Numbered from the stretch's first letter, positions 8,346 to 19,498 are shown. The stretch is DNA of 64,000 nucleotides from Microbacteriaceae bacterium VKM Ac-2854 (GCA_013205085.1 JABMLH010000003.1:620001-684000), one strand, 5' to 3'. Program-made: numbers and translations. Notes: generated from the sequence alone by a model not told the origin.

Positions 8346-10075
8346 GCCGCCTCCTCCACCGCGAGCTGCGATTCGACGATCTCGCGGTACGTCTCCGATG
8401 TGCTCAGCAGTTCCTCGTGCGTGCCGCGACCGACGATCCGGCCGTCCTCCAGCACGAGGATCTGGTCGGCCGCCACGATGGTCGAGACCCGCTGCGCCAC
8501 GATCAGAACGGTCGCACCCGCGGTGTCGGCGCGTAACGCCGCGCGCAGCCGTGCATCCGTGGCCACGTCCAGTGCCGAGAACGAGTCGTCGAACAGGTAG
8601 ATCTCCGGTCGCTTCACCAGGGCCCTGGCGATGGCGAGCCGCTGCCGCTGCCCGCCCGAGACGTTGGTGCCGCCTTGTTCGATCGGCGCGTCGAGCCCAC
8701 CGGCCATGGCACTGACGAAGCCGCGCGCCTGCGCGACCTCGAGCGCGTGCCACAGCTCCTCGTCCGTCGCGTCCGGCCGGCCGTAGCGGAGGTTCGAGGC
8801 GACGGTGCCGGCGAAGAGGTAGGGCCGCTGGGGCACGATGCCCATGCGCGCCCAGAGCTCATCGGGATCGAAGGAGCGCACGTCGACGCCGTCGATCCGC
8901 ACGGATCCACCCGTCGCGTCGAACAGCCGCGGCAGCAGGTTCACCAGCGTCGTTTTGCCCGCTCCGGTCGAACCGATGATCGCGGTCGTGCGGCCCGGCT
9001 CGGCGACGAAATCGATGTCGTGCAGCACCGGTGCGTCCGCGCCCGGATAGGAGAACTCCACCCCCGTGAGCTCGACCAGACCACGGGACTGCTCGGGCCG
9101 CACCGCGGCGCTGGGCGGTTGCACGGAGGACTCGGTGTCGAGCACCTCGCTGATCCGATCCGCGCACACCGCCGCGCGCGGGATCATCACGGCCATGAAG
9201 GTCGCCATCATGACCGACATCAGGATCTGCATGAGGTAGCTGAGGAAGGCCGTCAGCGTGCCGATCTGCATCGAACCGTCGTCGATCCGGAATCCGCCGA
9301 ACCAGATCACCGCGACGCTCGAGACGTTGAGCACGAGCATCACGATCGGGAACATCAGGGCGAACAGTCGTCCCGCCCGCAGAGCGGTCTGGGTCACGTC
9401 TTCGTTCGCTCGGGCGAAGCGCTCCCGCTCGACGTCCTCGCGCACGAAGGCCCGGATGACCCGGATGCCGGTCAGCTGTTCGCGCAGGACGCGGTTGATC
9501 GCGTCGATCCGCGTCTGCATCAGTCGGAACAGCGGCACCATCCGCACCACGATCGTGCCGATCGCGATCAGCAGCACGGGCACGGCGACCGCGATCAGCC
9601 ACGAGAGCTGCCCATCCTGCCGGATCGCGAGGATGATGCCGCCGATCGCGAGCATCGGGGCCGAGACCAGAAGAGTGCAGCTCATCAGCACGAGCATCTG
9701 CACCTGTTGCACGTCGTTCGTGCTCCGGGTGATCAGCGAGGCCGCGCCGAAGCGCTGCACCTCGCGCTCGGAGAAGCCGCCGACGCGACCGAAGACGGCC
9801 TCGCGCAGATCGCGACCCAGGCCCATCGCGACCCGCGCCGCGAAGTACACCGCGATCACCGAGCAGACGATCTGCACCAAGCTGATCGCGAGCATCCAGC
9901 TGCCGGTGCCGAGGATGAAGCCGGTGTCGCCGACGGCGACGCCCTGGTCGATGATCTCGGCGTTCAGCGTCGGCAGGTACAGCGACGCGATCGATGAGGC
10001 GAGTTGGAAGACGATCACCCCCAGGAGCAGCCGCGCGTGCGGCCGGAGGTAGCGCAGCAGCAGTCGAAACAGCAT
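8342..10075 (-). CDS. ABC exporter half-transporter, subunit with degenerate ATPase site
   Basis: A 577-residue half-transporter: six membrane helices in residues 1-310, Walker [10 protein letters not shown] (~366), canonical signature VSGGQRQR (~469) and Walker [12 protein letters not shown] (~490), where Asp stands in place of the catalytic Glu. That substitution marks the non-hydrolysing site of a heterodimeric exporter. In the dimer this site would pair with the non-consensus VSAGEKQ signature of the downstream subunit, so the two genes make one asymmetric pump. It starts one base into the end of the tetR stop region (10075), indicating translational coupling within a tetR-ABC-ABC operon. 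Confidence 0.92.
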   Translation of the reverse strand: MLFRLLLRYLRPHARLLLGVIVFQLASSIASLYLPTLNAEIIDQGVAVGDTGFILGTGSWMLAISLVQIVCSVIAVYFAARVAMGLGRDLREAVFGRVGGFSEREVQRFGAASLITRSTNDVQQVQMLVLMSCTLLVSAPMLAIGGIILAIRQDGQLSWLIAVAVPVLLIAIGTIVVRMVPLFRLMQTRIDAINRVLREQLTGIRVIRAFVREDVERERFARANEDVTQTALRAGRLFALMFPIVMLVLNVSSVAVIWFGGFRIDDGSMQIGTLTAFLSYLMQILMSVMMATFMAVMIPRAAVCADRISEVLDTESSVQPPSAAVRPEQSRGLVELTGVEFSYPGADAPVLHDIDFVAEPGRTTAIIGSTGAGKTTLVNLLPRLFDATGGSVRIDGVDVRSFDPDELWARMGIVPQRPYLFAGTVASNLRYGRPDATDEELWHALEVAQARGFVSAMAGGLDAPIEQGGTNVSGGQRQRLAIARALVKRPEIYLFDDSFSALDVATDARLRAALRADTAGATVLIVAQRVSTIVAADQILVLEDGRIVGRGTHEELLSTSETYREIVESQLAVEEAA

Positions 10076-10692
10076 CAGGACGCCGTCCTTTCGGTGTCGC
10101 GCACGATCCCGTGCAGCACGAGAGCGGCGATGTCGGCCGGGGTGAAGGGTTCGCCGTCACCCAGGCCCGGGTGGCTCGCCGAGAAGGCGAGGAGGCGGAT
10201 CACCTGGGCGGCTCTGGCGGGCGAAACGCTCAGACGCTCGGCGTCGGGTGCGAGCAACTCGGCGACCAGGTCGAGCAAGGGAGGGCGCCCGTCGACGCCG
10301 TGACCGCGCTCGGGTGGTTTCCGGGTCTGCATGGCCGTCATCATCGCGACGATGGACCGGAAGCGGCGCTGCAGGATCTCCGCGACATCGGTGACGCGCG
10401 CCTCCAAGGTGCCGCTGCGATCGACGGCGTCGAGTTCGGCGTACAGGGGTGCGGCGTCGAGGTGCGCAGCGACGGCCGCCTCGATCAGCGACTCCTTGTC
10501 GGGGAACACCCTGTACAGCGTGCCCTCGGCCACGCCCGCGGCGATGGCGATGCGAGCGGTGGTCACGTCGCGCCCCTGCTCCAGCAGCAGCGGGATCGTG
10601 CAGCGGATGATCTCGGCGCGGCGCTCATCGGCGTCCAGGGGTTGGGCGCGCGTGCGCACCACGACGAAATCCGGATCCGATACACCGTTCAT
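10075..10692 (-). CDS. TetR family transcriptional regulator of the ABC exporter
   Basis: A 205-residue regulator. The helix-turn-helix is at residues ~32-70 (VTTARIAIAAGVAEGTLYRVF followed by PDKESLI), a textbook TetR N-terminus; the remaining helices form the ligand/dimer domain. It is the first gene of the exporter operon and its stop overlaps the start of the first ABC gene. A near-perfect palindrome 17 bases upstream of the ATG is the obvious binding site, so it should repress itself and the pump until an exported compound binds. The ATG at 10692 is preferred to an in-frame ATG upstream because the latter would lie beyond the operator and -10 element. Confidence 0.9.
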   Translation of the reverse strand: MNGVSDPDFVVVRTRAQPLDADERRAEIIRCTIPLLLEQGRDVTTARIAIAAGVAEGTLYRVFPDKESLIEAAVAAHLDAAPLYAELDAVDRSGTLEARVTDVAEILQRRFRSIVAMMTAMQTRKPPERGHGVDGRPPLLDLVAELLAPDAERLSVSPARAAQVIRLLAFSASHPGLGDGEPFTPADIAALVLHGIVRDTERTAS

Positions 10693-10699
10693 GAGGTCA

Positions 10700-10705
10700 A
10701 GGCTA
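10700..10705 (-). promoter_or_regulatory. putative -10 element of the tetR-ABC operon (leaderless)
   Basis: TAGCCT on the minus strand fits TANNNT and ends seven bases before the ATG at 10692, so transcription would begin at or next to the start codon. The -35/-10 spacer region is occupied by the TetR operator. Confidence 0.4.
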
Positions 10706-10708
10706 GGA

Positions 10709-10728
10709 GTGAGTGAGCACTCACTCAC
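10709..10728. promoter_or_regulatory. TetR operator palindrome
   Basis: Two perfect nine-base arms, GTGAGTGAG and CTCACTCAC, flank a two-base centre (CA). The form, TGAGTGAG followed by CTCACTCA, is a frequent TetR-family operator. It lies immediately upstream of the tetR -10 element, where binding would exclude RNA polymerase. Confidence 0.75.
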
Positions 10729-10753
10729 AGCGGCGACTCCTTCGCGTCTTCTG

Positions 10754-10809
10754 CGCCTTCTTTCAGATCGAGCGCCTTCTGTCCGATCGAGCACCTCTTT
10801 CCGATCGAG
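10754..10809. repeat. three tandem 18-19 bp imperfect repeats
   Basis: Units 10754-10772, 10773-10791 and 10792-10809 share the pattern C-G/A-CCTTCT-T/G-T-C-C/A-GATCGAG; units 1 and 2 differ at two positions and unit 3 is one base shorter. They lie between the TetR operator and the 3' end of the DUF4192 gene. Function unknown: possible binding-site array or simple slippage product. Confidence 0.7.
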
Positions 10810-10864
10810 CGATGGGCGGCGGATGCTGGTCGGGCCTGCCGGCAGTACACCCCCGCCGGCGCGA

Positions 10865-11893
10865 TCACCCGGCCGCGGCGTCCGCGTCCTCGGACAGTCG
10901 GACCCACGGCGGAACGGCGCCGTCGGAGAGCGTCTGCCACAGAGCCCGGAGATCCGGGTCGCGCGGAGCCGACTGCAGTGCGCGATCGATCAGCACCCCC
11001 GCGACCGACCCCTGTCCGAACGCCCAGTGCACGATCGCGAGGAAGGCCAGGGTGCCGGCGGCCTCCGACTCCGCGGCGCACGCGGCGACGTGCCCGGCGA
11101 GCGCGATCACCCGCTCCATCCGCTGCACCGGCGGTCGCGCCATCCGGGCCCTGGCGCGATGGTCGCCCGCCCAGACGGCCGCGAGCAGCACGTCGCGGCG
11201 ACGGTCCTGACGCTGAACCAGCACAACGATCCGGGCCAGCACGGCCGCCGACGGCAGAACGCCTCCGTTCGCGACCCGGCGGATCGCGGTGAGGGCGCGG
11301 ATCCGATCGGTTTCGAGCAGCTCCGCGTCCGGGTGCCGATCGAGCAGCGCGTCCACCTCGACGCGGACGGCCGTCACCTCTGCCGGATCGAGTTCGGGCA
11401 GCGTCGCACGCTCCGCCACCGAGCGGATCACCGGCGCACCCGGTGCGAGCCGCGCCGCTGCATTCGCGAGTTCCTCCAGTCCGCGCCGCCGCTCGTTCGG
11501 CTCCGAGTAACCGATCCAACCGTCGGCCGCGACCAGCCAGGCCTCGTGCGCCTCGAAGCCGCGCGCGTTGAGCGTGCGCAGCAGCACACGCACCAGCGCC
11601 GCCTCGGGCAGCGGGCCGGACTCCGGCAGCGCACCGCGGGAGTAGACCACCACCCGAACCGAATCGGCGACGACGTGTTGTGCCATCGTCGCCACGATCA
11701 GCTCGGCCGGAACGCTCGGGTCGCCTCGCGGCAAGTCGAAGCGGGCGGCCCCCAGGCTGCCTCGGCCGCCGAAGGGCACCAGAACAACGCTCTGTTCGGG
11801 GTGGAAGCCCAGGAGGGTGGGCACGACCGCGACGAAGTCGGCGGGAGTCGCTGCGCGGTGGATGGTGGGTGCGGGGTTCGTCGTCTGCTGCAT
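10865..11893 (-). CDS. DUF4192 family protein
   Basis: A 342-residue protein matching the actinobacterial DUF4192 family: the N-terminal ATPADFVAVVPTLLGFHPEQ and SVVLVPFGG segments are its signature, followed by a long helical region. No catalytic motif, signal peptide or membrane segment is visible, and its biochemical role is not established. The ATG at 11893 has GAGGATGAGG upstream. The last ~70 residues include tetratricopeptide-like text (GTLAFLAIVHWAFGQGSVAG), as usual for the family. Its neighbours do not suggest a pathway. Confidence 0.8.
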   Translation of the reverse strand: MQQTTNPAPTIHRAATPADFVAVVPTLLGFHPEQSVVLVPFGGRGSLGAARFDLPRGDPSVPAELIVATMAQHVVADSVRVVVYSRGALPESGPLPEAALVRVLLRTLNARGFEAHEAWLVAADGWIGYSEPNERRRGLEELANAAARLAPGAPVIRSVAERATLPELDPAEVTAVRVEVDALLDRHPDAELLETDRIRALTAIRRVANGGVLPSAAVLARIVVLVQRQDRRRDVLLAAVWAGDHRARARMARPPVQRMERVIALAGHVAACAAESEAAGTLAFLAIVHWAFGQGSVAGVLIDRALQSAPRDPDLRALWQTLSDGAVPPWVRLSEDADAAAG

Positions 11894-11992
11894 GGCCTCA
11901 TCCTCGATCGCCGCCGGGCCCCGCCGCAGGACGATCCCACCGATTGTGGAGGACTCGCCGAGAAGCGGGAGCTGTGGAGGAGGCGAGTCGGC

Positions 11993-12958
11993 TCAGTCGC
12001 CGAAGATCGAGGTGATCGCGGCGACCTCCTCATCGGACGGCGTCCAGGCGGTGCCGGCCTGCGCATTGCGCACGATCTGCTCGGGCGAGGTCGCCCCCGC
12101 GATCACGCTGCCCAGGCCCGGCTGAGCCAGCAACCAGGCGAATGTCGCGTCCAGCATGATGATCCCCCGCTCGGCGCAGAACGCCTCGTAGCGCTCCAGC
12201 CGCTCCCACGGAGCGTTCGCCAGCAGCTCGGGCTTCGCCGCGACCAGCCGGCCGCTATCCGGCCCGCCACTGCGGCTGTACTTCCCCGTCAGCAGGCCGT
12301 TGTACAGCGGGAAGTACGGCAGGAATCCGACGCCGAAGTGTCGGGCGGCGGGCAGCACCTCGGTCTCGGCACCGCGCACGAGCAGGCTGTACTCGTTCTG
12401 CGCGGAGATGAACGGCGCCGTGCCGTCGATCGCTGCCGTGTGCGCTGCGTCCGCGATCTGCCAGCCGGCGAAGTTCGAGTGGCCGATGTAGCGCACCTTG
12501 CCCTCGCGCACGAGTTCGTCCAGCGCCGCGAGCGTCTCTTCGATCGGGGTGGACGGATCGGGCTGATGCAGCTGGTAGAGATCGATCCAGTCGGTCTGCA
12601 GACGGCGCAGCGAACCCTCGATCGCCCGGCGGATGTACCGACGCGAGCCCCGGGCACCCCAGTCCGCGCCGTTCACACCGTTCATGTCCATGCCGAACTT
12701 CGTCGCGAGCACAACGTCGTCGCGGCGCCCGCGCAGGGCGTGGCCCATCAGGGTCTCCGACAGTCCGCGCTCGGCCCCGTAGATGTCTGCGGTGTCGAAC
12801 AGCGTGATCCCCGCGTCGAGCGCGGCCGCGATCACCGCGTCCGTGCCCTCCTGCGTCCGGGTGACGGTGTTCGCCCGGCCGAAGTTGTTGCAGCCGAGGC
12901 CGACGGAGGAGACGACGAGGCCGGAGGATCCGAGGTGGCGGTACTCGATGACGGTCAT
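11993..12958 (-). CDS. aldo/keto reductase
   Basis: A 321-residue NADPH-dependent oxidoreductase of the AKR superfamily. The catalytic tetrad is visible: D55 and Y60 in FDTADIYG, K87 in ATKFG and H131 in YQLHQPD. The C-terminal SVIAGATSPEQI is the NADP phosphate-binding segment. It belongs to the bacterial general aldehyde/ketone reductase (YghZ/Tas-like) group; substrate not predictable. It is divergent from ogt across 115 bases. A TAGCCT element six bases from the ATG suggests a leaderless transcript, although GGAGAT directly before the ATG could also serve the ribosome. Confidence 0.88.
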   Translation of the reverse strand: MTVIEYRHLGSSGLVVSSVGLGCNNFGRANTVTRTQEGTDAVIAAALDAGITLFDTADIYGAERGLSETLMGHALRGRRDDVVLATKFGMDMNGVNGADWGARGSRRYIRRAIEGSLRRLQTDWIDLYQLHQPDPSTPIEETLAALDELVREGKVRYIGHSNFAGWQIADAAHTAAIDGTAPFISAQNEYSLLVRGAETEVLPAARHFGVGFLPYFPLYNGLLTGKYSRSGGPDSGRLVAAKPELLANAPWERLERYEAFCAERGIIMLDATFAWLLAQPGLGSVIAGATSPEQIVRNAQAGTAWTPSDEEVAAITSIFGD

Positions 12959-12964
12959 ATCTCC

Positions 12965-12970
12965 AGGCTA
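12965..12970 (-). promoter_or_regulatory. putative -10 element of the aldo/keto reductase gene
   Basis: TAGCCT on the minus strand, six bases before the ATG at 12958; same hexamer and near-identical spacing as in front of tetR. No clear -35. Confidence 0.35.
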
Positions 12971-13061
12971 TCGAGCCGGGTCTCCTCCTCAACAGGGTCC
13001 GACGACCCCCGGAGTTTCCCCATTGTCCGATTTCCGCCAGGAGCGGTGCCGTCGGCCTGGT

Positions 13062-13067
13062 TACGGT
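13062..13067 (+). promoter_or_regulatory. putative -10 element of ogt
   Basis: TACGGT (TANNNT) ends six bases before the ATG at 13074, consistent with leaderless initiation. No supporting -35 is visible, so this is tentative. Confidence 0.25.
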
Positions 13068-13073
13068 GGAGCC

Positions 13074-13571
13074 ATGACCACAGCACCACTCTTCTTCCGC
13101 AGGATGTCGAGCCCGATCGGGCGCATCGAGGTCGTCAGCTCCGACGAGGCGATCACCTCCCTCGCCATCGAGCACTCCGGCTACCTCCCGCACGACGGCT
13201 CGCCCGAGGCGTCCAACCTCGTCGTCGATGAGGCGATCGTGCAGTTGGAGCAGTACTTCGCCGGTACGCGGCGCCACTTCGAACTGCCCGTGCTCCTGCC
13301 GGGCACGCCCTTCCAACAGCAGGTCTGGGGCGTGCTGCAACAGGTGGGCTGGGGCGAGACCACGTCCTACGGCGAACTCGGCCAGGCGATGGGAAGACCC
13401 ACGGCGAGTCGCCCCGTCGGCGGAGCTGTCGGCCGCAACCCGATCCCGATCATCGTGGGGTGCCACCGGGTCCTCGGCGCGAAGGGCGCGATGACCGGCT
13501 ACAGCGCCGGAGCCGGTATCAGCACCAAGATCTGGCTGCTCGACCACGAAGGGATCGGGCACGGCGGATGA
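13074..13571 (+). CDS. ogt: methylated-DNA--protein-cysteine S-methyltransferase
   Basis: A 165-residue suicide DNA-repair protein that moves alkyl groups from O6-alkylguanine to its own cysteine, C130 in GCHRVLGA. The DNA-binding helix and arginine-finger block SRPVGGAVGRNP precede it, and FQQQVWGVLQQVGWGETTSYGEL is the usual helix-turn-helix entry. The residue before the active Cys is Gly rather than the textbook Pro. The ATG at 13074 follows GGTGGAG closely; longer in-frame readings would enter the aldo/keto reductase promoter. Its stop overlaps the tag start (ATGA), making a compact alkylation-repair operon. There is no Ada-type regulator fusion. Confidence 0.93.
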   Translation: MTTAPLFFRRMSSPIGRIEVVSSDEAITSLAIEHSGYLPHDGSPEASNLVVDEAIVQLEQYFAGTRRHFELPVLLPGTPFQQQVWGVLQQVGWGETTSYGELGQAMGRPTASRPVGGAVGRNPIPIIVGCHRVLGAKGAMTGYSAGAGISTKIWLLDHEGIGHGG

Positions 13572-14191
13572 GCGAGGTCACGACTCCCCCGCCCGGCCCG
13601 CCCACGAAGTCCCCGCTGGTCACCGACGCCCAGGGCGTCACGCGCTGCGCCTGGGCCGGCAGCGATGCCGAATACGCGCGCTATCACGACGAGGAATGGG
13701 GCACGCCCCTGCACGGTGACCGCCCGCTGTTCGAGAAGATCTGCCTGGAGGGCTTCCAAGCCGGACTCTCCTGGATCACGATCCTGCGCAAGCGCCCCCG
13801 GTTCCGCGAGGTGTTCGCCGACTTCGATATCGACACCGTGGCCGCGTTCGGCGACGCGGAGGTCGAGCTGCTGATGAGCGACACCGGCATCGTCCGCAAC
13901 GGGGCGAAGATCCGCGCGACGATCACCAACGCGATCGCCGCCCGGGCGCTGCGTGAACAATCCGGCGACGGCGCTCTGGACGACCTCGTCTGGAGCTTCG
14001 CGCCCGGCACGAAGCCGCCGCGACCGACGTCGTGGAGCGACGCCCGGGCCGTGACTCCCGAGTCGACCGCCCTGAGCAAGGAGCTGCGTCGCCGCGGCTT
14101 CAACTTCGTCGGGCCGACCACCATGTACGCGCTGATGCAGTCCGCCGGCCTCGTCGACGACCACTTCGCGGGCTGCTACCGCGCCGAGTGA
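13568..14191 (+). CDS. tag: DNA-3-methyladenine glycosylase I
   Basis: A 207-residue TagI-family glycosylase that excises 3-methyladenine to begin base-excision repair. The family start RCAWAGSDAEYARYHDEEWG carries the zinc-ligand Cys and His, WITILRKRPRFREVF and FNFVGPTTMYALMQS are core blocks, and the C-terminal DDHFAGC supplies the other zinc ligands. The first ~24 residues are a Pro-rich extension. Overlap of four bases with ogt indicates coupled translation, so one transcript delivers both direct reversal and excision of alkylation damage. It ends one base before the convergent yaaA stop, with no terminator between. Confidence 0.94.
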   Translation: MSEVTTPPPGPPTKSPLVTDAQGVTRCAWAGSDAEYARYHDEEWGTPLHGDRPLFEKICLEGFQAGLSWITILRKRPRFREVFADFDIDTVAAFGDAEVELLMSDTGIVRNGAKIRATITNAIAARALREQSGDGALDDLVWSFAPGTKPPRPTSWSDARAVTPESTALSKELRRRGFNFVGPTTMYALMQSAGLVDDHFAGCYRAE

Positions 14192-14192
14192 A

Positions 14193-14945
14193 TCAGTTCT
14201 CGGGCATCACCAGATCGAGCTCGCCGGTCTCCGCGTTCGGCAGCAACTCGAACGAGCGGGTGCCCGCCCACTCCCGAAGCTGCGCGACCGACGTCGCCAG
14301 AACGCCGTCCTCGGCCAGCGCCCGCACGAAGCGCCCCTTGCCCTGCTTGTTGAAGTGGTTCAGCGAGCGCAGCGTGCCGTCGGGCATCCGCGTCCGCACT
14401 CGCACGAAATGCGCGTCATCGCCCGCGGGCAACGGTCCGAGCGCCGCGTACGACTCGCTGCGCAGGTCGAGCACCAGGCCGGTCAGCCCCGCGATCGCCG
14501 TCGAGTTCGCCGCCGCCCACCAGCGCTTCAGCGCGAACCCCGGCACCCGGGAGTCATGCGAGAGCCGGTACGCGGGAATCGGGTCCCCGGCGCCGAGCAG
14601 ACCCCACAGCGCCGAGTGCACCACGACGTGCTCGGCCAGATACCGGCGGGCGTCGGAATCGAGCGAACCGGCATCGAGCGCGTCGTAGAGCACCCCGGTG
14701 AAGCGATCCATCACCGGCATCGCGGCGGCCTCGAGCAACGCGGCGTTGCGCCCGACCTCGTCCGCCTGTTTCGGCCCGAGCTTCAACGCCTTCACGGCCG
14801 CGTCGTGATCCGCCGAGAGCGCGACCAGAGCGTCCCGCAGCGCCGCGCGCCGCTCCCGCAGCTCCGGGAACGCGAGCGCATCGATCCGGAACGACACGGA
14901 TCCGCCGTCGCGCTTGGTCTCGGACGGGGGCAGCAGGACGTGCAC
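14193..14945 (-). CDS. yaaA: peroxide stress protein YaaA (UPF0246/DUF328)
   Basis: A 250-residue YaaA family protein, recognised by the N-terminal LLPPSETKRDGG and the central LSHDSRVPGFALKRWW; the C-terminal NHFNKQGKGRFVRAL is also characteristic. In E. coli YaaA limits intracellular iron and oxidative DNA damage under peroxide stress; the fold binds DNA in related structures. The GTG start at 14945 has AAAGG six bases upstream. That ribosome-binding site is exactly complementary to the loop of a large hairpin just upstream (14966-15030), so translation may be structure-controlled. Confidence 0.9.
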   Translation of the reverse strand: MHVLLPPSETKRDGGSVSFRIDALAFPELRERRAALRDALVALSADHDAAVKALKLGPKQADEVGRNAALLEAAAMPVMDRFTGVLYDALDAGSLDSDARRYLAEHVVVHSALWGLLGAGDPIPAYRLSHDSRVPGFALKRWWAAANSTAIAGLTGLVLDLRSESYAALGPLPAGDDAHFVRVRTRMPDGTLRSLNHFNKQGKGRFVRALAEDGVLATSVAQLREWAGTRSFELLPNAETGELDLVMPEN

Positions 14946-14952
14946 GATTCAC

Positions 14953-15030
14953 CTTTCACGAACATCCCGCGAGATGCCTCTTCTGTACGCGACACCCCGT
15001 GAAAGGCGTACACAAGAGGCATCTCGCGGG
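14953..15030 (-). promoter_or_regulatory. 25-bp hairpin with loop complementary to the yaaA ribosome-binding site
   Basis: Arms 14966-14990 and 15006-15030 pair over 25 bases with one mismatch, enclosing a 15-base loop. Read on the minus strand, the loop begins CTTTCACG (15005-14998), the exact complement of CGTGAAAG (14960-14953), which is the yaaA ribosome-binding region. The arrangement stem-loop plus downstream complement is that of an H-type pseudoknot that could hide the site. An alternative is a dispersed palindromic repeat that happens to sit here. The pairing is seen in the sequence; the regulation is inferred. Confidence 0.7.
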
Positions 15031-15050
15031 GAATGACAGTGGGAAACGAC

Positions 15051-15086
15051 GATGGGGCCGGTGATCCGAAGATCACCGGCCCCATC
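15051..15086 (-). terminator. intrinsic terminator of the ATP synthase operon
   Basis: A perfect 16-bp stem (GATGGGGCCGGTGATC and its complement) with a CGAA tetraloop lies 13 bases past the atpC stop. On the minus strand it is followed by a short T-containing stretch (GTCGTTT). It closes the atp operon and isolates yaaA. Confidence 0.85.
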
Positions 15087-15099
15087 GCACGGAAACGGA

Positions 15100-15366
15100 C
15101 TAGACGAGTGCGGCCTCGCGGGCCACGACCGTCACGACGTTGTTCTCGACCGAGAGGAAGCCGTCATCGGCCTGAGCCGTGATGGTCGACCCGTCCGTCG
15201 ACTTCACGCGCACCTCGCCGGCGGCGAGGATCGCGAGCAGCGGCTCGTGACCGGACAGGATGCCGATCTCGCCCTCGACCGTCTTGGCGGTGACCTGCGT
15301 GGCCTCGCCCGACCAGACCTCGGCGTCCGCCGAGACGACGCTGACCTGCAGAGGAGCGCCGGCCAT
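15100..15366 (-). CDS. atpC: ATP synthase F1 epsilon subunit
   Basis: An 88-residue epsilon subunit, limited to the N-terminal beta-sandwich (LQVSVVSADAEVWSGEA, TVEGEIGILSGHEPLLA, DDGFLSVENN); the long C-terminal helical hairpin found in E. coli epsilon is almost absent, as is usual in short actinobacterial forms. It joins the central stalk and modulates rotation. The ATG at 15366 lies two bases after the atpD stop and is preferred to an earlier in-frame codon inside atpD. Last gene of the atp operon, followed by a strong terminator. Confidence 0.95.
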   Translation of the reverse strand: MAGAPLQVSVVSADAEVWSGEATQVTAKTVEGEIGILSGHEPLLAILAAGEVRVKSTDGSTITAQADDGFLSVENNVVTVVAREAALV

Positions 15367-15368
15367 GA

Positions 15369-17802
<2,434 letters not shown>

Positions 17803-17860
17803 GTCTCTCCTGTGCTTTGTGTTTCGTCGACTACGTGTGGCTGAGGATCGTCCGGGGCGC

Positions 17861-19498
17861 CTAGCGGCGACCCTTGACGATCTTCTCCTGGCCGACCTCG
17901 TCGGAGCCGAGCGGAGCGTGCTCCTCGCGGCCGACGGAGGCGAGCGGCTTGCCCTCACCCGTCTGGAACTCGAGCTTGAAGTCGGCGACGGCCTTCTCCA
18001 GGCCGGCGACGGTGTCGTCGCTGAGCACGTTGGTGTCGCGCAGGGTGGTCAGGATCTCGCTGTTGCGGCCCACGTAGTCGATCAGCTCGCGCTCGAAGCG
18101 CAGGATGTCGGTGACGGGGACCTCGTCGAGCTTGCCGGTGGTGCCGGCCCAGATCGAGACGACCTGCTCCTCGACCGGGTACGGCGAGTACTGCGGCTGC
18201 TTGAGCAGCTCGGTCAGACGCGCACCGCGGGCGAGCTGACGACGCGAGGCGGCGTCGAGGTCGGACGCGAACATCGCGAAGGCCTCGAGCGAGCGGTACT
18301 GCGCCAGCTCCAGCTTCAGCGTTCCGGAGACCTTCTTGATCGACTTCACCTGCGCGTCGCCACCGACGCGGGAGACGGAGATACCCACGTCGACCGCCGG
18401 ACGCTGGTTGGCGTTGAACAGGTCGGACTGGAGGAAGATCTGGCCGTCGGTGATCGAGATCACGTTGGTCGGGATGTACGCCGAGACGTCGTTCGCCTTG
18501 GTCTCGATGATGGGCAGACCCGTCATCGAACCGGCGCCGAGCTCGTCGGACAGCTTCGCGCAACGCTCCAGCAGGCGGGAGTGCAGGTAGAAGACGTCAC
18601 CCGGGTAGGCCTCGCGTCCCGGCGGACGGCGCAGCAGCAGCGACACGGCGCGGTAGGCCTCGGCCTGCTTGGACAGGTCGTCGAAGATGATCAGGACGTG
18701 CTTGCCGCCGTACATCCAGTGCTGGCCGATGGCCGAGCCGGTGTAGGGGGCGAGGTACTTGAAGCCGGCAGGGTCGGAGGCCGGGGACGCGACGATGGTC
18801 GTGTACTCCATGGCTCCGGCGTCCTCGAGCGCGCCCTTGACGGAGGCGATCGTGGAGCCCTTCTGGCCGATGGCGACGTAGATGCAGCGGACCTGCTTGT
18901 TGACGTCGCCGGACTCCCAGTTGGCCTTCTGGTTGATGATCGTGTCGATCGCGATGGCCGTCTTGCCGGTCTGGCGGTCGCCGATGATCAGCTGGCGCTG
19001 GCCGCGGCCGACGGGGATCATGGCGTCGATCGCCTTGATACCGGTCTGCAGCGGCTCGTGCACCGACTTACGGGCCATCACGCCGGGAGCCTGCAGCTCG
19101 AGGGCGCGGCGGCCCTCGGTCGCGATCTCGCCGAGGCCGTCGATCGGGTTGCCGAGCGGGTCGACGACGCGGCCGAGGTAGCCGTCACCGACGGCGACGG
19201 AGAGGACCTCACCCGTGCGGGTGACCTCCATGCCTTCTTCGATGCCGGAGAACTCGCCGAGCACAACCACGCCGATCTCGTTCTCGTCGAGGTTCTGGGC
19301 GAGGCCCATAACGCCGTTCGAGAAGCGGATGACCTCGTTGGCCATAACGCCGGGGAGACCCTCGACGTGCGCGATGCCGTCGGCGGCATCGATGACGTAG
19401 CCGACCTCGGTGGTCGACGCCTTGTTCGGTTCGTAGGACGAGACGAAGTCCTTCAGCGCATCGCGGATCTCATCCGGGCTGATGGTGATATCTGCCAT
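17861..19498 (-). CDS. atpA: ATP synthase F1 alpha subunit
   Basis: A 545-residue non-catalytic nucleotide-binding subunit. Walker A is GDRQTGKT at 173-180, with [11 protein letters not shown] before it; the C-terminal ~30 residues after VADFKLEFQ are a polar extension ([19 protein letters not shown]) that resembles the actinobacterial alpha tails implicated in restraining ATP hydrolysis in mycobacteria. The ATG at 19498 has AGGAATTCC before it. It lies between atpH and atpG as in the conserved operon. Confidence 0.97.
   Translation of the reverse strand: MADITISPDEIRDALKDFVSSYEPNKASTTEVGYVIDAADGIAHVEGLPGVMANEVIRFSNGVMGLAQNLDENEIGVVVLGEFSGIEEGMEVTRTGEVLSVAVGDGYLGRVVDPLGNPIDGLGEIATEGRRALELQAPGVMARKSVHEPLQTGIKAIDAMIPVGRGQRQLIIGDRQTGKTAIAIDTIINQKANWESGDVNKQVRCIYVAIGQKGSTIASVKGALEDAGAMEYTTIVASPASDPAGFKYLAPYTGSAIGQHWMYGGKHVLIIFDDLSKQAEAYRAVSLLLRRPPGREAYPGDVFYLHSRLLERCAKLSDELGAGSMTGLPIIETKANDVSAYIPTNVISITDGQIFLQSDLFNANQRPAVDVGISVSRVGGDAQVKSIKKVSGTLKLELAQYRSLEAFAMFASDLDAASRRQLARGARLTELLKQPQYSPYPVEEQVVSIWAGTTGKLDEVPVTDILRFERELIDYVGRNSEILTTLRDTNVLSDDTVAGLEKAVADFKLEFQTGEGKPLASVGREEHAPLGSDEVGQEKIVKGRR

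Noticed and set aside
10331-13231. A 966-codon plus-strand frame across tetR, DUF4192 and the aldo/keto reductase
   Set aside because: Shadow frame antisense to three genes, no recognisable domain.
13455-13470. Ogt active site reads GCHRV instead of the textbook PCHRV as evidence of inactivity
   Set aside because: Cys, His and Arg are intact and all other motifs are present; a Gly at this place is likely tolerated.
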